From an uncultured Kocuria sp. (GTDB lineage: Bacteria > Actinomycetota > Actinomycetes > Actinomycetales > Micrococcaceae), in the NCBI RefSeq assembly GCF_947500125.1, contig NZ_CANMRA010000014.1, positions 44,028 through 108,027 on the forward strand: DNA of 64,000 bases, written 5' to 3'. Numbering within the stretch: position 1 is the stretch's first letter; each line of letters starts with the position of its first letter. The notes beneath the pieces were generated by a model, which saw only the letters and a list, made by a program, of their open reading frames with translations, was not told the DNA's origin and did not search any database. The translations under genes and the position numbers were made by a program. Below are positions 49,249 to 57,393 of this stretch, one piece after another.

Positions 49249-50835
49249 ATGACTGAACTGTCCGTGGGGCCCGGCCTCGACGTCGAGGAGGCGCGGGAGG
49301 ACTTCCTGCGGCGTGCCGAGAGCATCGTCGGGGCCGAGAACGTGATCCGCCCGGAGACGACCGAGGGCTACCGGGACCCCTATCCGCTGCAGCCCGGCCG
49401 GTCGCCCTGGCCCGGGGTGCGGCCCGCGGACACCGCCGAGGTGCAGGCCCTGGTCCGGCTCGCGAACGAGACCGGGACCCCGATGTGGACCTTCTCCCGC
49501 GGCAAGAACCTCGGCTACGGCGGGCCGGAGCCGCGCGACCGGAGCACGGTCGCCCTCGACCTGGGGCGCATGAACCGCATCCTCGAGGTGGACGACCGGC
49601 TCTGCTACGCCGTCGTCGAGCCCGGGGTGACGTTCTTCGACCTGTACGAGTACATCCAGGAGCGCGGCCTGAAGGTCTGGCTCTCCGTCCCGGCGCTGGG
49701 CTGGGGCTCCGTCCTGGGCAACGCGCTGGACCGCGGCTACGGCATGACCCCGCTGGGCGACCACTCCAAGCAGATCTGCGGCATGGAGGTCGTCCTGCCG
49801 GACGGCGAACTGCTGCGGACCGGGATGGGGGCGATGAGCGGCACCGGCCTCGGACCGATCTTCCAGGGCGGCTTCGGTCCCACGCTCGACGGGTTGTTCA
49901 CCCAGTCCAACCTGGGGGTCGTGACGAGCATCGGACTCTGGCTGATGCCGTGGCCGGAGGTCTACGTCAACGGCGACGTCACCGTCGAGCGGGAGGAGGA
50001 CCTGCCGAAGCTGATCGACATCCTCACCCAGCTGCGGCGCGAGGACGTCATCCAGAACAACGCGCTGTGCGGGAACGTGGTGCGCGCGGTGACCATGAAC
50101 GGCCCGCGGTCCCGCTGGTACCAGGGGGAGGGGTCCATCCCGCCCGAGCGCCTCGAGGAGATCCGCCAGGAGCTCGGCATCGGCCAGTGGAACGCCAAGT
50201 TCGGCATCTACGGGGACAAGGGCCTGGCCGAGCGCCGCCTGGAGATCATCCGGGAGCGGTTCGCGGACCTGGAGGGCTTCACGGTCAACGCACGGCTCTA
50301 CGAGGGGGCGGAGGGGGCGCGCGTCGCCTACGCCGACATCGCCGACCAGGACCGCACCCAGATGGCCGGCGTGCCCACGCTCAAGCCCCTGGGCACGATC
50401 AACTACATGGCCGAGAACGGCGGGCACATCGACGCCGCCCCGATCCTGCCCGCCCGTGGGGAGGAGGTCTGGGACTTCTACCAGGAGGTCAAGGACCTGT
50501 ACACCGAGTACGGCTTCGACCTGTACATCGGATACCACCTCTATCCCCGGCACATGGTGCACGTCACCATGATCTACTTCGAGAACGACAACGAGGAGAT
50601 GCTCGGCCGGGCGCGGGATCTGTATGAGCGACTGCTGGACGCCGCCCGCCGCCGCGGGTACGCCCCCTACCGCAGCCACATCGACTACATGGACCGCATC
50701 TCCGACGGGTTCGACTTCAACGACCACGCCGTGCGGCGCTTCCAGGAGCGGCTGAAGGACGCCGTGGACCCCGCAGGCATCCTCGCCCCGGGCAAGCAGG
50801 GCGTCTGGCCCGCCCGGTACCGGGGCGGCCGCTGA
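49249..50835 (+). CDS. VAO-type FAD oxidase/dehydrogenase (4-cresol/vanillyl-alcohol-type)
   Basis: A 528-residue FAD enzyme of the vanillyl-alcohol-oxidase/4-cresol-dehydrogenase group. The FAD domain has SRGKNLGYGGPEPRD, VEPGVTFFDLYEYI, GNALDRGYGMTPLGDH and CGMEVVLPDGELLRTGMG (in part), the last a clear family mark. VAO/PCMH proteins oxidise para-alkylphenols or benzylic alcohols through a quinone methide; no cytochrome partner gene is beside it, so an oxidase is more likely than a PCMH-like flavocytochrome. ATG 49249 is chosen since GAGAGAGG is 7 nt upstream; ATG 49243 is only 1 nt away from it. Confidence 0.88.
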   Translation: MTELSVGPGLDVEEAREDFLRRAESIVGAENVIRPETTEGYRDPYPLQPGRSPWPGVRPADTAEVQALVRLANETGTPMWTFSRGKNLGYGGPEPRDRSTVALDLGRMNRILEVDDRLCYAVVEPGVTFFDLYEYIQERGLKVWLSVPALGWGSVLGNALDRGYGMTPLGDHSKQICGMEVVLPDGELLRTGMGAMSGTGLGPIFQGGFGPTLDGLFTQSNLGVVTSIGLWLMPWPEVYVNGDVTVEREEDLPKLIDILTQLRREDVIQNNALCGNVVRAVTMNGPRSRWYQGEGSIPPERLEEIRQELGIGQWNAKFGIYGDKGLAERRLEIIRERFADLEGFTVNARLYEGAEGARVAYADIADQDRTQMAGVPTLKPLGTINYMAENGGHIDAAPILPARGEEVWDFYQEVKDLYTEYGFDLYIGYHLYPRHMVHVTMIYFENDNEEMLGRARDLYERLLDAARRRGYAPYRSHIDYMDRISDGFDFNDHAVRRFQERLKDAVDPAGILAPGKQGVWPARYRGGR

Positions 50836-50858
50836 GCCCGCCGGGTCTGCCGGCGGGC
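50836..50858. terminator. 9-bp GC hairpin
   Basis: GCCCGCCGG (50836-50844) and CCGGCGGGC (50850-50858) with a 5-nt loop lie exactly in the 28-nt gap between the convergent VAO-type and GntR genes. Confidence 0.7.
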
Positions 50859-50863
50859 GGCGG

Positions 50864-51553
50864 TCACGCCGACGCCGGCAGACCCACTTCCACGCCGAGC
50901 GTGGCGATCGCCTCCAGGGTGCCCCGGTAGTGGTCGGCCAGCAGGCTCGAGGCGGCCTCCGCGTCGCGGGCCAGGGCGGCGTCGAGAATGGCCTGGTGCT
51001 CGGCGGAGAGGTCCCGCCCGGTCCAGTTCGTCGCAGAGGTCGCCCAGCAGTTGTAGAGCTGCGCCAGGTCGGACAGCGTGTTCGTCAGGTCGACCAGCGC
51101 CGGAATGCCGCAGGCGGCGAGCAGCTGGGCGTGGAACGCCTGGTGTGCGGCGGCCCACTCGGCGGTCAGCCGGTTGTCCTCGTCCCGGCTGGGTGTGCGC
51201 TCCATCGTGTGGTGCGCGGCCATGAGCTCGCCCTCCCACGCCAGGTCGCCGCGCTCGATGGCCAGGGTGACCCCGAACTGCTCGTTGACGCACCGCAGCT
51301 CGGTGATGTCCCGCAGCTCGTCCAGGGACAGGGTGGGCACGAAGAAGCCGCGGTTGGGGCGCAGGACCACCAGCCGCTCGCCCGCCAGGCGCGTGAGCGC
51401 CTCCCGGACGACCGTGGACGACGTGTTGAACTGCTCCGAGATCTGGTTCAGCTGCAGGCGGTCGCCCGGCGCCCACTGTCCGCTGAGCATGTTGATGCGC
51501 AGCTCGTCGCGGATGTGCTTGGAGAGCGTTTCTGCGTCTGTCCGTTTGGCCAT
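50864..51553 (-). CDS. GntR-family regulator, FadR (FCD) subfamily
   Basis: A 229-residue regulator. The winged helix N-terminal domain has LSKHIRDELRINMLSGQWAPGDRL then TSSTVVREALTRLAGERLVV (core SSTVVREALTRLAGE). The all-helical FCD effector domain follows (ELRCVNEQFGV, AAHHTMERT and AAWSTLAQL-like positions with Asp/His that usually bind metal and a carboxylate). It is placed between the VAO-type and HpaB genes and probably controls the aromatic cluster in response to an aromatic or organic acid. ATGTACAC lies 27 nt upstream of its start and could be an operator. Confidence 0.92.
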   Translation of the reverse strand: MAKRTDAETLSKHIRDELRINMLSGQWAPGDRLQLNQISEQFNTSSTVVREALTRLAGERLVVLRPNRGFFVPTLSLDELRDITELRCVNEQFGVTLAIERGDLAWEGELMAAHHTMERTPSRDEDNRLTAEWAAAHQAFHAQLLAACGIPALVDLTNTLSDLAQLYNCWATSATNWTGRDLSAEHQAILDAALARDAEAASSLLADHYRGTLEAIATLGVEVGLPASA

Positions 51554-51761
51554 GCCATCAGTCTACGTTCTGCGTCGATCATGTACACGGTGGGCGAGAA
51601 ACGATCAGCCAGCTGGATCTTCAGATTCTGCATTCTGTCGCTGGAACGTCTCTTGTCAGCTTCTTGCGACTATTGCGTGCATCACAACCTCATCGTAGAC
51701 TCGGGCGCAGAGAAAATATTTTGCACATTAAAATGCACCACATCGAACCATGGGAGACGAG
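51554..51761. promoter_or_regulatory. Divergent GntR/HpaB control region
   Basis: The 208-bp gap has an AT-rich core. AAAATATTTT at 51713-51722 is a perfect 10-bp dyad, and ATGTACAC at 51581-51588 contains the TGTACA palindrome close to the gntR start. Both are possible operator or promoter elements for the divergent gntR-like and hpaB-like genes. Confidence 0.4.
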
Positions 51762-53243
51762 ATGACTGCCAGGACTGGAGTCCAGTACAAGGCCGGCCTG
51801 AACGACGGCCGCGAGGTGTGGCTGGGCGACGAACAGATCGACATCACCACCCACCCCGCGCTGGCGCGGTCCATCGAGGGGATGGCGGGCTACTTCGACT
51901 ACCAGCACGACCATGCCGAGGACGTCCTCATGCCGGCCCCGGACGGGGGACAGATGAACGTCTCCCACCTGCTGCCGCGCAGCGCGGAGGACATCGAGCG
52001 CCGGCACGTGGCCTTCGACCGTCTCGCCCGCTACTCCGTCGGCATGCTGGGACGCACCCCGGACTACGTGAACGTGGTGCTGGCCGGCCACGTCGCTCGT
52101 CGCGACATCTTCGAGCAGTACGGCGACCCCGTCTTCCACGACCGCCTGGCGGCCTACCAGCGCGAGGTCATCGACGGCGACCTGGCGCTGACCCACACCA
52201 TCGTGCACGCGGCCATCGACAAGTCGGCCGGCGAGTTCGAGGGCGTCAACGAGGACCTGACCCTGCGCGTGGTCGACCGGACCGTCGACGGCCTCGTGGT
52301 GCGCGGCGCCAAGATGCTCGCGACCCTCGGCCCGATCGCCGACGAGCTCTACGTGTACCCCGCCACCCCGATCCGCCCGGGGGACGAGGCCCACGCCGTC
52401 TCCTTCGCGATCCCGGTCAGCACCCCCGGGGTGGTCTCGGTGTGCCGGGATCCCTACGTGGTCGACATGGAGGTCGTGGACCGGCCGTTCTCGGCCCGTT
52501 TCGACGAGCAGGACGCTGTCGTCATCTTCGAGGACGTCCTGGTGCCCTGGCACCGGGTCTTCATCGACGGCAACCTCGACGTCTACAACCGCCTCAACGG
52601 GGGCACCGCCACCGGCAACACCCAGCAGCAGACCGCCGTCCGGGCCTGCGTGAAGCTGGAGTTCGCCTACGACCTGTGCGTGCAGATGGCCAAGGCCACC
52701 GGCACGGACACCAAGCCTGAGACGGCCGCGCTGCTGGGCGAGATCTACTCCTACCTGCGCATCGCCCGGGCCGTGGTCCACTCCGCCGAGGTGAAGTCCT
52801 CGGACTGGGGCGGGGGCGCCTGGTTCTGCCACGACGACATCTCGTCCCTGCGCACCATGATGCCGATCTGGATGGCGCGGGTGAACGACATCATCAAGAC
52901 CCTGGGCTCGCACAACCTGCTGGCCACGCCGACCGCGGCGGCCTTCGACCACCCCCGGCTGGGGCCGCTGGTGGAGAAGTATCTGCCGGGAGCCCAGGGC
53001 ATCTCCGCCCAGGAGCGGGCGCGGATCTTCCGCACCGCATGGGACTTCGCCGGGTCCGCGCTGGGATCGCGCAACGAGCTGTACGAGCGCTTCTACCTCG
53101 GCTCGGTGGGGCGGGCCCGGGGGCTCGACCACCGCAAGGCCCAGGCCAAGGGGGAGACCGGTGCGTACCGCGCGCTGTTCGAGGAAGCCGGCATCCCCGA
53201 GGCCGGCGCAGCCGTGCCGCAGCCCGTCGCCGTCGCCAACTGA
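51762..53243 (+). CDS. HpaB-family 4-hydroxyphenyl/phenol 3-monooxygenase, oxygenase component
   Basis: A 493-residue oxygenase of the 4-hydroxyphenylacetate 3-hydroxylase (HpaB) family, which uses FADH2 to hydroxylate phenols to catechols. MLGRTPDYVNVVLAGH, HAAIDKSAGEFEGVNEDL, GAKMLATLGPIADEL and RCVFDNVLVPW-like FEDVLVPWHRVFI are family marks; the C-terminal helices have WFCHDDISSLRTMMP. The start is ATG 51762 because GGGAG at 51752-51756 suits it; an upstream in-frame ATG at 51750 lacks spacing. A reductase partner is not adjacent. The next gene is an extradiol dioxygenase, so the pair resembles alkylphenol meta-cleavage operons of Rhodococcus (inference). Confidence 0.93.
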   Translation: MTARTGVQYKAGLNDGREVWLGDEQIDITTHPALARSIEGMAGYFDYQHDHAEDVLMPAPDGGQMNVSHLLPRSAEDIERRHVAFDRLARYSVGMLGRTPDYVNVVLAGHVARRDIFEQYGDPVFHDRLAAYQREVIDGDLALTHTIVHAAIDKSAGEFEGVNEDLTLRVVDRTVDGLVVRGAKMLATLGPIADELYVYPATPIRPGDEAHAVSFAIPVSTPGVVSVCRDPYVVDMEVVDRPFSARFDEQDAVVIFEDVLVPWHRVFIDGNLDVYNRLNGGTATGNTQQQTAVRACVKLEFAYDLCVQMAKATGTDTKPETAALLGEIYSYLRIARAVVHSAEVKSSDWGGGAWFCHDDISSLRTMMPIWMARVNDIIKTLGSHNLLATPTAAAFDHPRLGPLVEKYLPGAQGISAQERARIFRTAWDFAGSALGSRNELYERFYLGSVGRARGLDHRKAQAKGETGAYRALFEEAGIPEAGAAVPQPVAVAN

Positions 53244-53308
53244 ACCCAGCTGACCGGACCGGTGGGCCACGGGGCGCCACCGGACACGAGAGGAATGAGG
53301 AAGCAGAT

Positions 53309-54193
53309 ATGTCCTGGGGACTGATCAGCGAGATGGGGCACGTGGGCATCCAGACCACCGACCTCGACGCCTCCGTCTGGGATGCGACGCAGCTGCTCGG
53401 GCTGCGCGTCACCGAGCGGGCGGGCGATGCCGTGTACCTGGCCGCCGGTGAGGTGCACCACGAACTCGTCTACCGGGAGTCGGACGTCAACGGCGTGGAC
53501 TCCCTCGGACTGGTGGCCCGCGACGGCGACGCCCTGAAGACCATCCGCCGCCGGGTCCAGGACGAGAATCTCGAGGTCCTGTCCGAGCTTCCCCGCACCG
53601 CCGGGGTGGAGGACGGCTTCAGCTTCGTCGGCCCCGAGGGGTACGTCTTCGAGATCACCATCGGCCGGCAGGCGGACGTGGCCGCGCAGAAGGGGTTCGG
53701 ACCGGACCGCTACGGTCACCTCAACTTCCATCCCCGGAACACGCGATCCATGATGGAGTTCCTGCGGCGGGTCCTGGACTTCCGCCTCTCCGACGTGATC
53801 GGTGACGACTACGCCTACTTCATGCGGTGCAATCCGGACCACCACGGGATCGCCCTGCTCCCCGGCAAGGGCACGTTCCACCACCACGCGTGGCAGACGC
53901 AGTCCGTGGCGGACCTGGCCAAGCTGGGGGACCGGCTGAACAAGGTCGGCCGGGACCTCATCTGGGGCCCCGTGCGCCATGGTGCAGGTCACAACATCGC
54001 CGCATACTATGTCGAGCATTCGGGAGCGGTCGTGGAGCTGTACACGGATCTGGAGCAGATCTACGACGACAACCGGGAGCCGATCGTCTGGGGCGCCGAG
54101 GACAACTGGTGGAACATGTGGAGCGACTACCGTCCGCTGGACTTCCGCGACTTCGGCATTCCTCCTGTGGTGCGCCGCCTCACCTCGGCCTGA
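53309..54193 (+). CDS. Extradiol ring-cleavage dioxygenase (type I, VOC superfamily)
   Basis: A 294-residue two-domain vicinal-oxygen-chelate dioxygenase. The C-terminal domain holds the iron ligands: His137 (YGHLNF), a His in the cluster 191-193 (FHHHAW) and Glu243 (VVELYTD); the N-terminal domain lacks them, as in catechol 2,3-dioxygenases. It would cleave a catechol next to the hydroxyls using O2. It follows the HpaB-like hydroxylase by 65 nt, so the hydroxylase product is the probable substrate. ATG 53309 follows GAGGAAT-type purine-rich sequence. The FAA-hydrolase gene in the cluster could process the ring-opened product. Confidence 0.93.
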   Translation: MSWGLISEMGHVGIQTTDLDASVWDATQLLGLRVTERAGDAVYLAAGEVHHELVYRESDVNGVDSLGLVARDGDALKTIRRRVQDENLEVLSELPRTAGVEDGFSFVGPEGYVFEITIGRQADVAAQKGFGPDRYGHLNFHPRNTRSMMEFLRRVLDFRLSDVIGDDYAYFMRCNPDHHGIALLPGKGTFHHHAWQTQSVADLAKLGDRLNKVGRDLIWGPVRHGAGHNIAAYYVEHSGAVVELYTDLEQIYDDNREPIVWGAEDNWWNMWSDYRPLDFRDFGIPPVVRRLTSA

Positions 54194-54237
54194 CCCGTCC
54201 TGACCCGTCCTGACAACGGTGCTCCCGACGACGTGAA

Positions 54238-54297
54238 GCACCCCTCATATCAGCCAGCCGTCATCGTCCCTGTCGGACCTCCCGGTCCGAGGGGTGC
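54238..54297 (+). promoter_or_regulatory. Structured leader before MHS transporter
   Basis: GCACCCCTC (54238-54246) is complementary to GAGGGGTGC (54289-54297), and inside it TCGGACC/GGTCCGA (54273-54290) forms another stem with loop TCCC; the two overlap by two bases and may be alternatives. They lie 46 nt upstream of the MHS start in the 149-nt gap after the dioxygenase, so could terminate, attenuate or just structure the mRNA. Confidence 0.45.
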
Positions 54298-54342
54298 GGC
54301 GTGCAAGCCCCGGTGTCCCTGGCACCCGGAAGTTGGAGCACC

Positions 54343-55785
54343 ATGGATCAGCAGAACCCGCCCTCCCGGGCCGGCGGCCATCCGTCGACCCCGAACGACA
54401 CCCTGAACACGAAGGACCTCCGGCGAGTGCTCGGGTCCAGCATGCTGGGCTCGATCATCGAGTACTACGACTTCATCCTGTACGCGACGGCGGCCGCCAT
54501 CGTCTTCGACAAGGTCTTCTTCGCGAACCTCGACCCGGCCCTGGCGCTCTTCGCCTCCTTCGGCACCCTGGCCGCCGGATACGTGGCGCGGCCCCTGGGC
54601 GGCCTGGTCTTCGGCCACTTCGGCGACCGGGTGGGCCGCAAGCAGATGCTCGTGGTTTCGATGATGATGATGGGCGTCGCCACGATCGCCATCGGCCTGC
54701 TGCCCACCCCGGACGTGATCGGCTGGATGTCCCCGGTGATCCTGGTGCTCCTGCGCATGGTGCAGGGGATCTCCGTGGGCGGCGAGTGGGGCGGTGCCAC
54801 GCTCATGGCCCTGGAGCACGCCCCCGCCTCCCGCCGTGGGTTCGCCGCGGCCTTCGCCAACGCCGGCGGACCCGTGGGCGGTCTGCTGGCCACGCTGGTG
54901 GTCTCCGCGACGTCGGCCCTGACCGGTGACCAGTTCCTCGAGTGGGGCTGGCGCGTGCCGTTCCTGCTGAGCGCCGTGCTCATCGTCATCGGCATGGTGA
55001 TCCGCCTCAAGGTGGCCGAGTCGCCGGTGTTCCAGCAGCTGGCCGCCGAGGCAGAGCAGGTCAAGGAGACCCGGAAGACCCCACTGGGCGAGATCCTGGC
55101 CCGCCACTCCAAGACTGTGGGCCTGACCCTGGTCGCCAGCCTCGGCTTCTACGCCTGCCAGGGCATTCTGACCTCCTGGGGTGTGGCGCAGGCCGTCAAC
55201 AACGGCATCGCCCGCGAGTGGGTGCTCAACTGGAAGGGCGTCGCGGCGATCGTCACCGTGGCCGTCTCCTTCCTGGCCGCCCGGATGAGCGACCGCATCG
55301 GCCGCCGGACCGTGCTCACGATCGGTGCCGTGGCCGGGATCGTCCTCGCCTGGCCGATCCTGGTGATGCTCACGAGCGGCAGCCCCTGGCTGTTCGTCGC
55401 GGCGATCCTCATCGGCAACGGCCTGGTCCAGGGCATCCTCGCCGGGCCGATCGGTGCCTTCATCTCCGAGCTGTTCCCGCCGCGGGTGCGCTACACCGGC
55501 GCCTCGCTGTCCTACCAGCTGGCCTCCACGCTCGGGGCGGGCTTCACGCCCATGATCGTCACGGGTCTGATGATCGCCGGCGGCCTGCCGCTGGTCGGCG
55601 TCTTCTGGATCGCCGTGCTCGTGGCCGGCCTGGTCTGCATCCGGCGCGTCCCCGAGGGCGCGGAGGGGATGCAGAGCACCCACCTGGAGCGCGCCCGCTT
55701 CAAGGCCACCAAGCGCATCGCCACCCGCCGCGCCCCACGGGAGACCGTGGGCGCGGGCCACGGGACGCGCGGGGACGAGGCCTGA
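54343..55785 (+). CDS. MHS-family aromatic acid/metabolite transporter
   Basis: A 480-residue MFS protein of the metabolite:H+ symporter group. GSIIEYYDFILYATAAA, GHFGDRVGRKQML and VGGEWGGATLMALEHAP match MHS proteins; 12 TM segments are predicted. The start is ATG 54343 (GGAG upstream). Members near aromatic-degradation genes import aromatic acids, and this copy sits between the dioxygenase and the MmgE/PrpD gene; the transported substrate is inferred, not shown. It is a second MHS transporter beside the copy at 20028. Confidence 0.92.
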   Translation: MDQQNPPSRAGGHPSTPNDTLNTKDLRRVLGSSMLGSIIEYYDFILYATAAAIVFDKVFFANLDPALALFASFGTLAAGYVARPLGGLVFGHFGDRVGRKQMLVVSMMMMGVATIAIGLLPTPDVIGWMSPVILVLLRMVQGISVGGEWGGATLMALEHAPASRRGFAAAFANAGGPVGGLLATLVVSATSALTGDQFLEWGWRVPFLLSAVLIVIGMVIRLKVAESPVFQQLAAEAEQVKETRKTPLGEILARHSKTVGLTLVASLGFYACQGILTSWGVAQAVNNGIAREWVLNWKGVAAIVTVAVSFLAARMSDRIGRRTVLTIGAVAGIVLAWPILVMLTSGSPWLFVAAILIGNGLVQGILAGPIGAFISELFPPRVRYTGASLSYQLASTLGAGFTPMIVTGLMIAGGLPLVGVFWIAVLVAGLVCIRRVPEGAEGMQSTHLERARFKATKRIATRRAPRETVGAGHGTRGDEA

Positions 55786-55786
55786 G

Positions 55787-57199
55787 GTGGGCGGCGACGG
55801 GCAGCTCACGGCACAGGGCACGCTCACGGACCGTCTGCTCCAGCACGCCCACCGGGTCCGGTTCGAGGACTTCGGCACCGCCGTGCTGGAACGGGCCCGG
55901 CACCGGATGCTCGACGCCCTCGGCAACATCGCCGCCGGCCACCGTGCCCAGGGCATGGAGCAGCTGGTCGAGACCGTCGTCGGCTGGGGCGGGCGCGAGG
56001 ACGCGCCCGTCCTGGGGGACGGGCGCAGGATCCCGGCACACCACGCCGCGATGCTCAACGCGGCCCTCATGCGCTCGTTCGACTTCGAGCCGGTCGGCGC
56101 CGAAGGACCGGGGCGGCGACAGGTCGCGGCGCACATCACCGGCACCACCGTGCCCGTCGCCCTGGCGGTCGGGGAGCGGGAAGGGGCCGACGGCCGGCAG
56201 CTGTTGACTGCCCTGCTGGCGGGCGAGGACATCGCCGCCCGGCTCGCGTTCGGTTCGGGCTTCGACGTCTACTCCGGCCAGGACAACACGGGCACCGTCA
56301 ACGGCGTGGGGGCCACGGTGGTCGCCTGCCTGCTCATGGGACTGGACGAGACCCGCACCCGGCACGCGGTCGGCATCGCGGTCAACCAGCTCGCGGGCAC
56401 CGTGGCCGGCATCTTCGACCGGGCCGCCGTCTTCAAGCTGCCCATGGCCTTCGCGGCGCGCAACGCGATCACCGCTGCCGAGATGGCCGCGGCGGGCGTG
56501 ACCGGGCCGGAGGACCCGCTGGGCGGCCGGTTCGGGTTCCTGCAGACCTACTGCGCCGACCCCGACCGGGAGGTGATGGTCGAGCGCCTGGGCGAGGAAT
56601 TCTACGCGGACGCCGTGATCAAGCCGTGGTCGTGCTGCCGCGCCGCGCACCCCTCGCTGGACGCCTGCGTGCGGCTGGTCGAGGAGGGCGGTCTGGCCCC
56701 GGAGCGGATCGAGCAGGTGGTCGTCCACGTGACACCGCGGACGGCCGGAGGGTTCGTCGGCCAGCCCTTCGACCCGGGGGAGTGCCCCGAGGTCTCGGCG
56801 GCCTTCAGCATTCAGTACACCGCGGCCGCCGCACTGGTCTTCGGCACGGTCCGCCCCGAGCACCTCGGGCCGCAGGCGATGGCGGATCCCCGGATCCGGG
56901 CCCTCCTGGACGTCATCGAGATCCGCGGCACGCTCGACGACCGCGAGGTGCTGACGGCGGAGGTCGAGGTGCACCTCTCCGACGGCAGCGTGCGCCGGCA
57001 GCGGGTGGACGCCCCGCGCGGCGACGTCCACCACGCCCCGCTGTCCGAGCAGCAGATCCTGGAGAAGTACCGGCTCAACACTGCCTTCTCCGGCCGGATC
57101 GGTCCTGCGCGCGCCGAGCGGGTGGCGGACCTGGTCGCCCACCTCGAGGACCTCGAGGACCTCGGCGCGCTGACGGGCTGCTTCGTCCCGGAGTGCTGA
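55787..57199 (+). CDS. MmgE/PrpD-family protein
   Basis: A 470-residue protein of the MmgE/PrpD family (2-methylcitrate dehydratase, cis-aconitate decarboxylase and related). It starts at GTG 55787, 2 nt after the transporter stop. FARWRADVI-type helices, DNTGTVNGVGATVVACLLMG (core GTVNGVGATVVAC), IAVNQLAGTVAG, KPWSCCRAAHPSLDA and GRPFDPGECP-like FVGQPFDPGECP are family marks. In aromatic clusters such enzymes may dehydrate or isomerise hydroxy-acids from ring fission. Exact reaction unknown. Confidence 0.9.
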   Translation: MGGDGQLTAQGTLTDRLLQHAHRVRFEDFGTAVLERARHRMLDALGNIAAGHRAQGMEQLVETVVGWGGREDAPVLGDGRRIPAHHAAMLNAALMRSFDFEPVGAEGPGRRQVAAHITGTTVPVALAVGEREGADGRQLLTALLAGEDIAARLAFGSGFDVYSGQDNTGTVNGVGATVVACLLMGLDETRTRHAVGIAVNQLAGTVAGIFDRAAVFKLPMAFAARNAITAAEMAAAGVTGPEDPLGGRFGFLQTYCADPDREVMVERLGEEFYADAVIKPWSCCRAAHPSLDACVRLVEEGGLAPERIEQVVVHVTPRTAGGFVGQPFDPGECPEVSAAFSIQYTAAAALVFGTVRPEHLGPQAMADPRIRALLDVIEIRGTLDDREVLTAEVEVHLSDGSVRRQRVDAPRGDVHHAPLSEQQILEKYRLNTAFSGRIGPARAERVADLVAHLEDLEDLGALTGCFVPEC

Positions 57200-57250
57200 G
57201 CGCACTCGGCCCGGCGACCGTGCCGACCGGGTGTTTGTGTGCCGGCCTGG

Positions 57251-57282
<32 letters not shown>

Positions 57283-57337
57283 TGTGCCGGTCCGGTGAGC
57301 CGGTGCGGTGGGTGCGCCTGGCTCCGGTGCCCGGACA

Positions 57338-57381
57338 CAGCAGGAGGGGGTGGGACCGTCAGGTCCCACCCCCTCCTGCTG
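57338..57381. terminator. 20-bp perfect hairpin terminator between convergent genes
   Basis: Perfect 20-bp arms at 57338-57357 and 57362-57381 with a 4-nt loop (GTCA), 12 nt from the esterase stop and after MmgE/PrpD. It should stop transcription in both directions. Confidence 0.85.
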
Positions 57382-57393
57382 CGCGGTGCTCCC

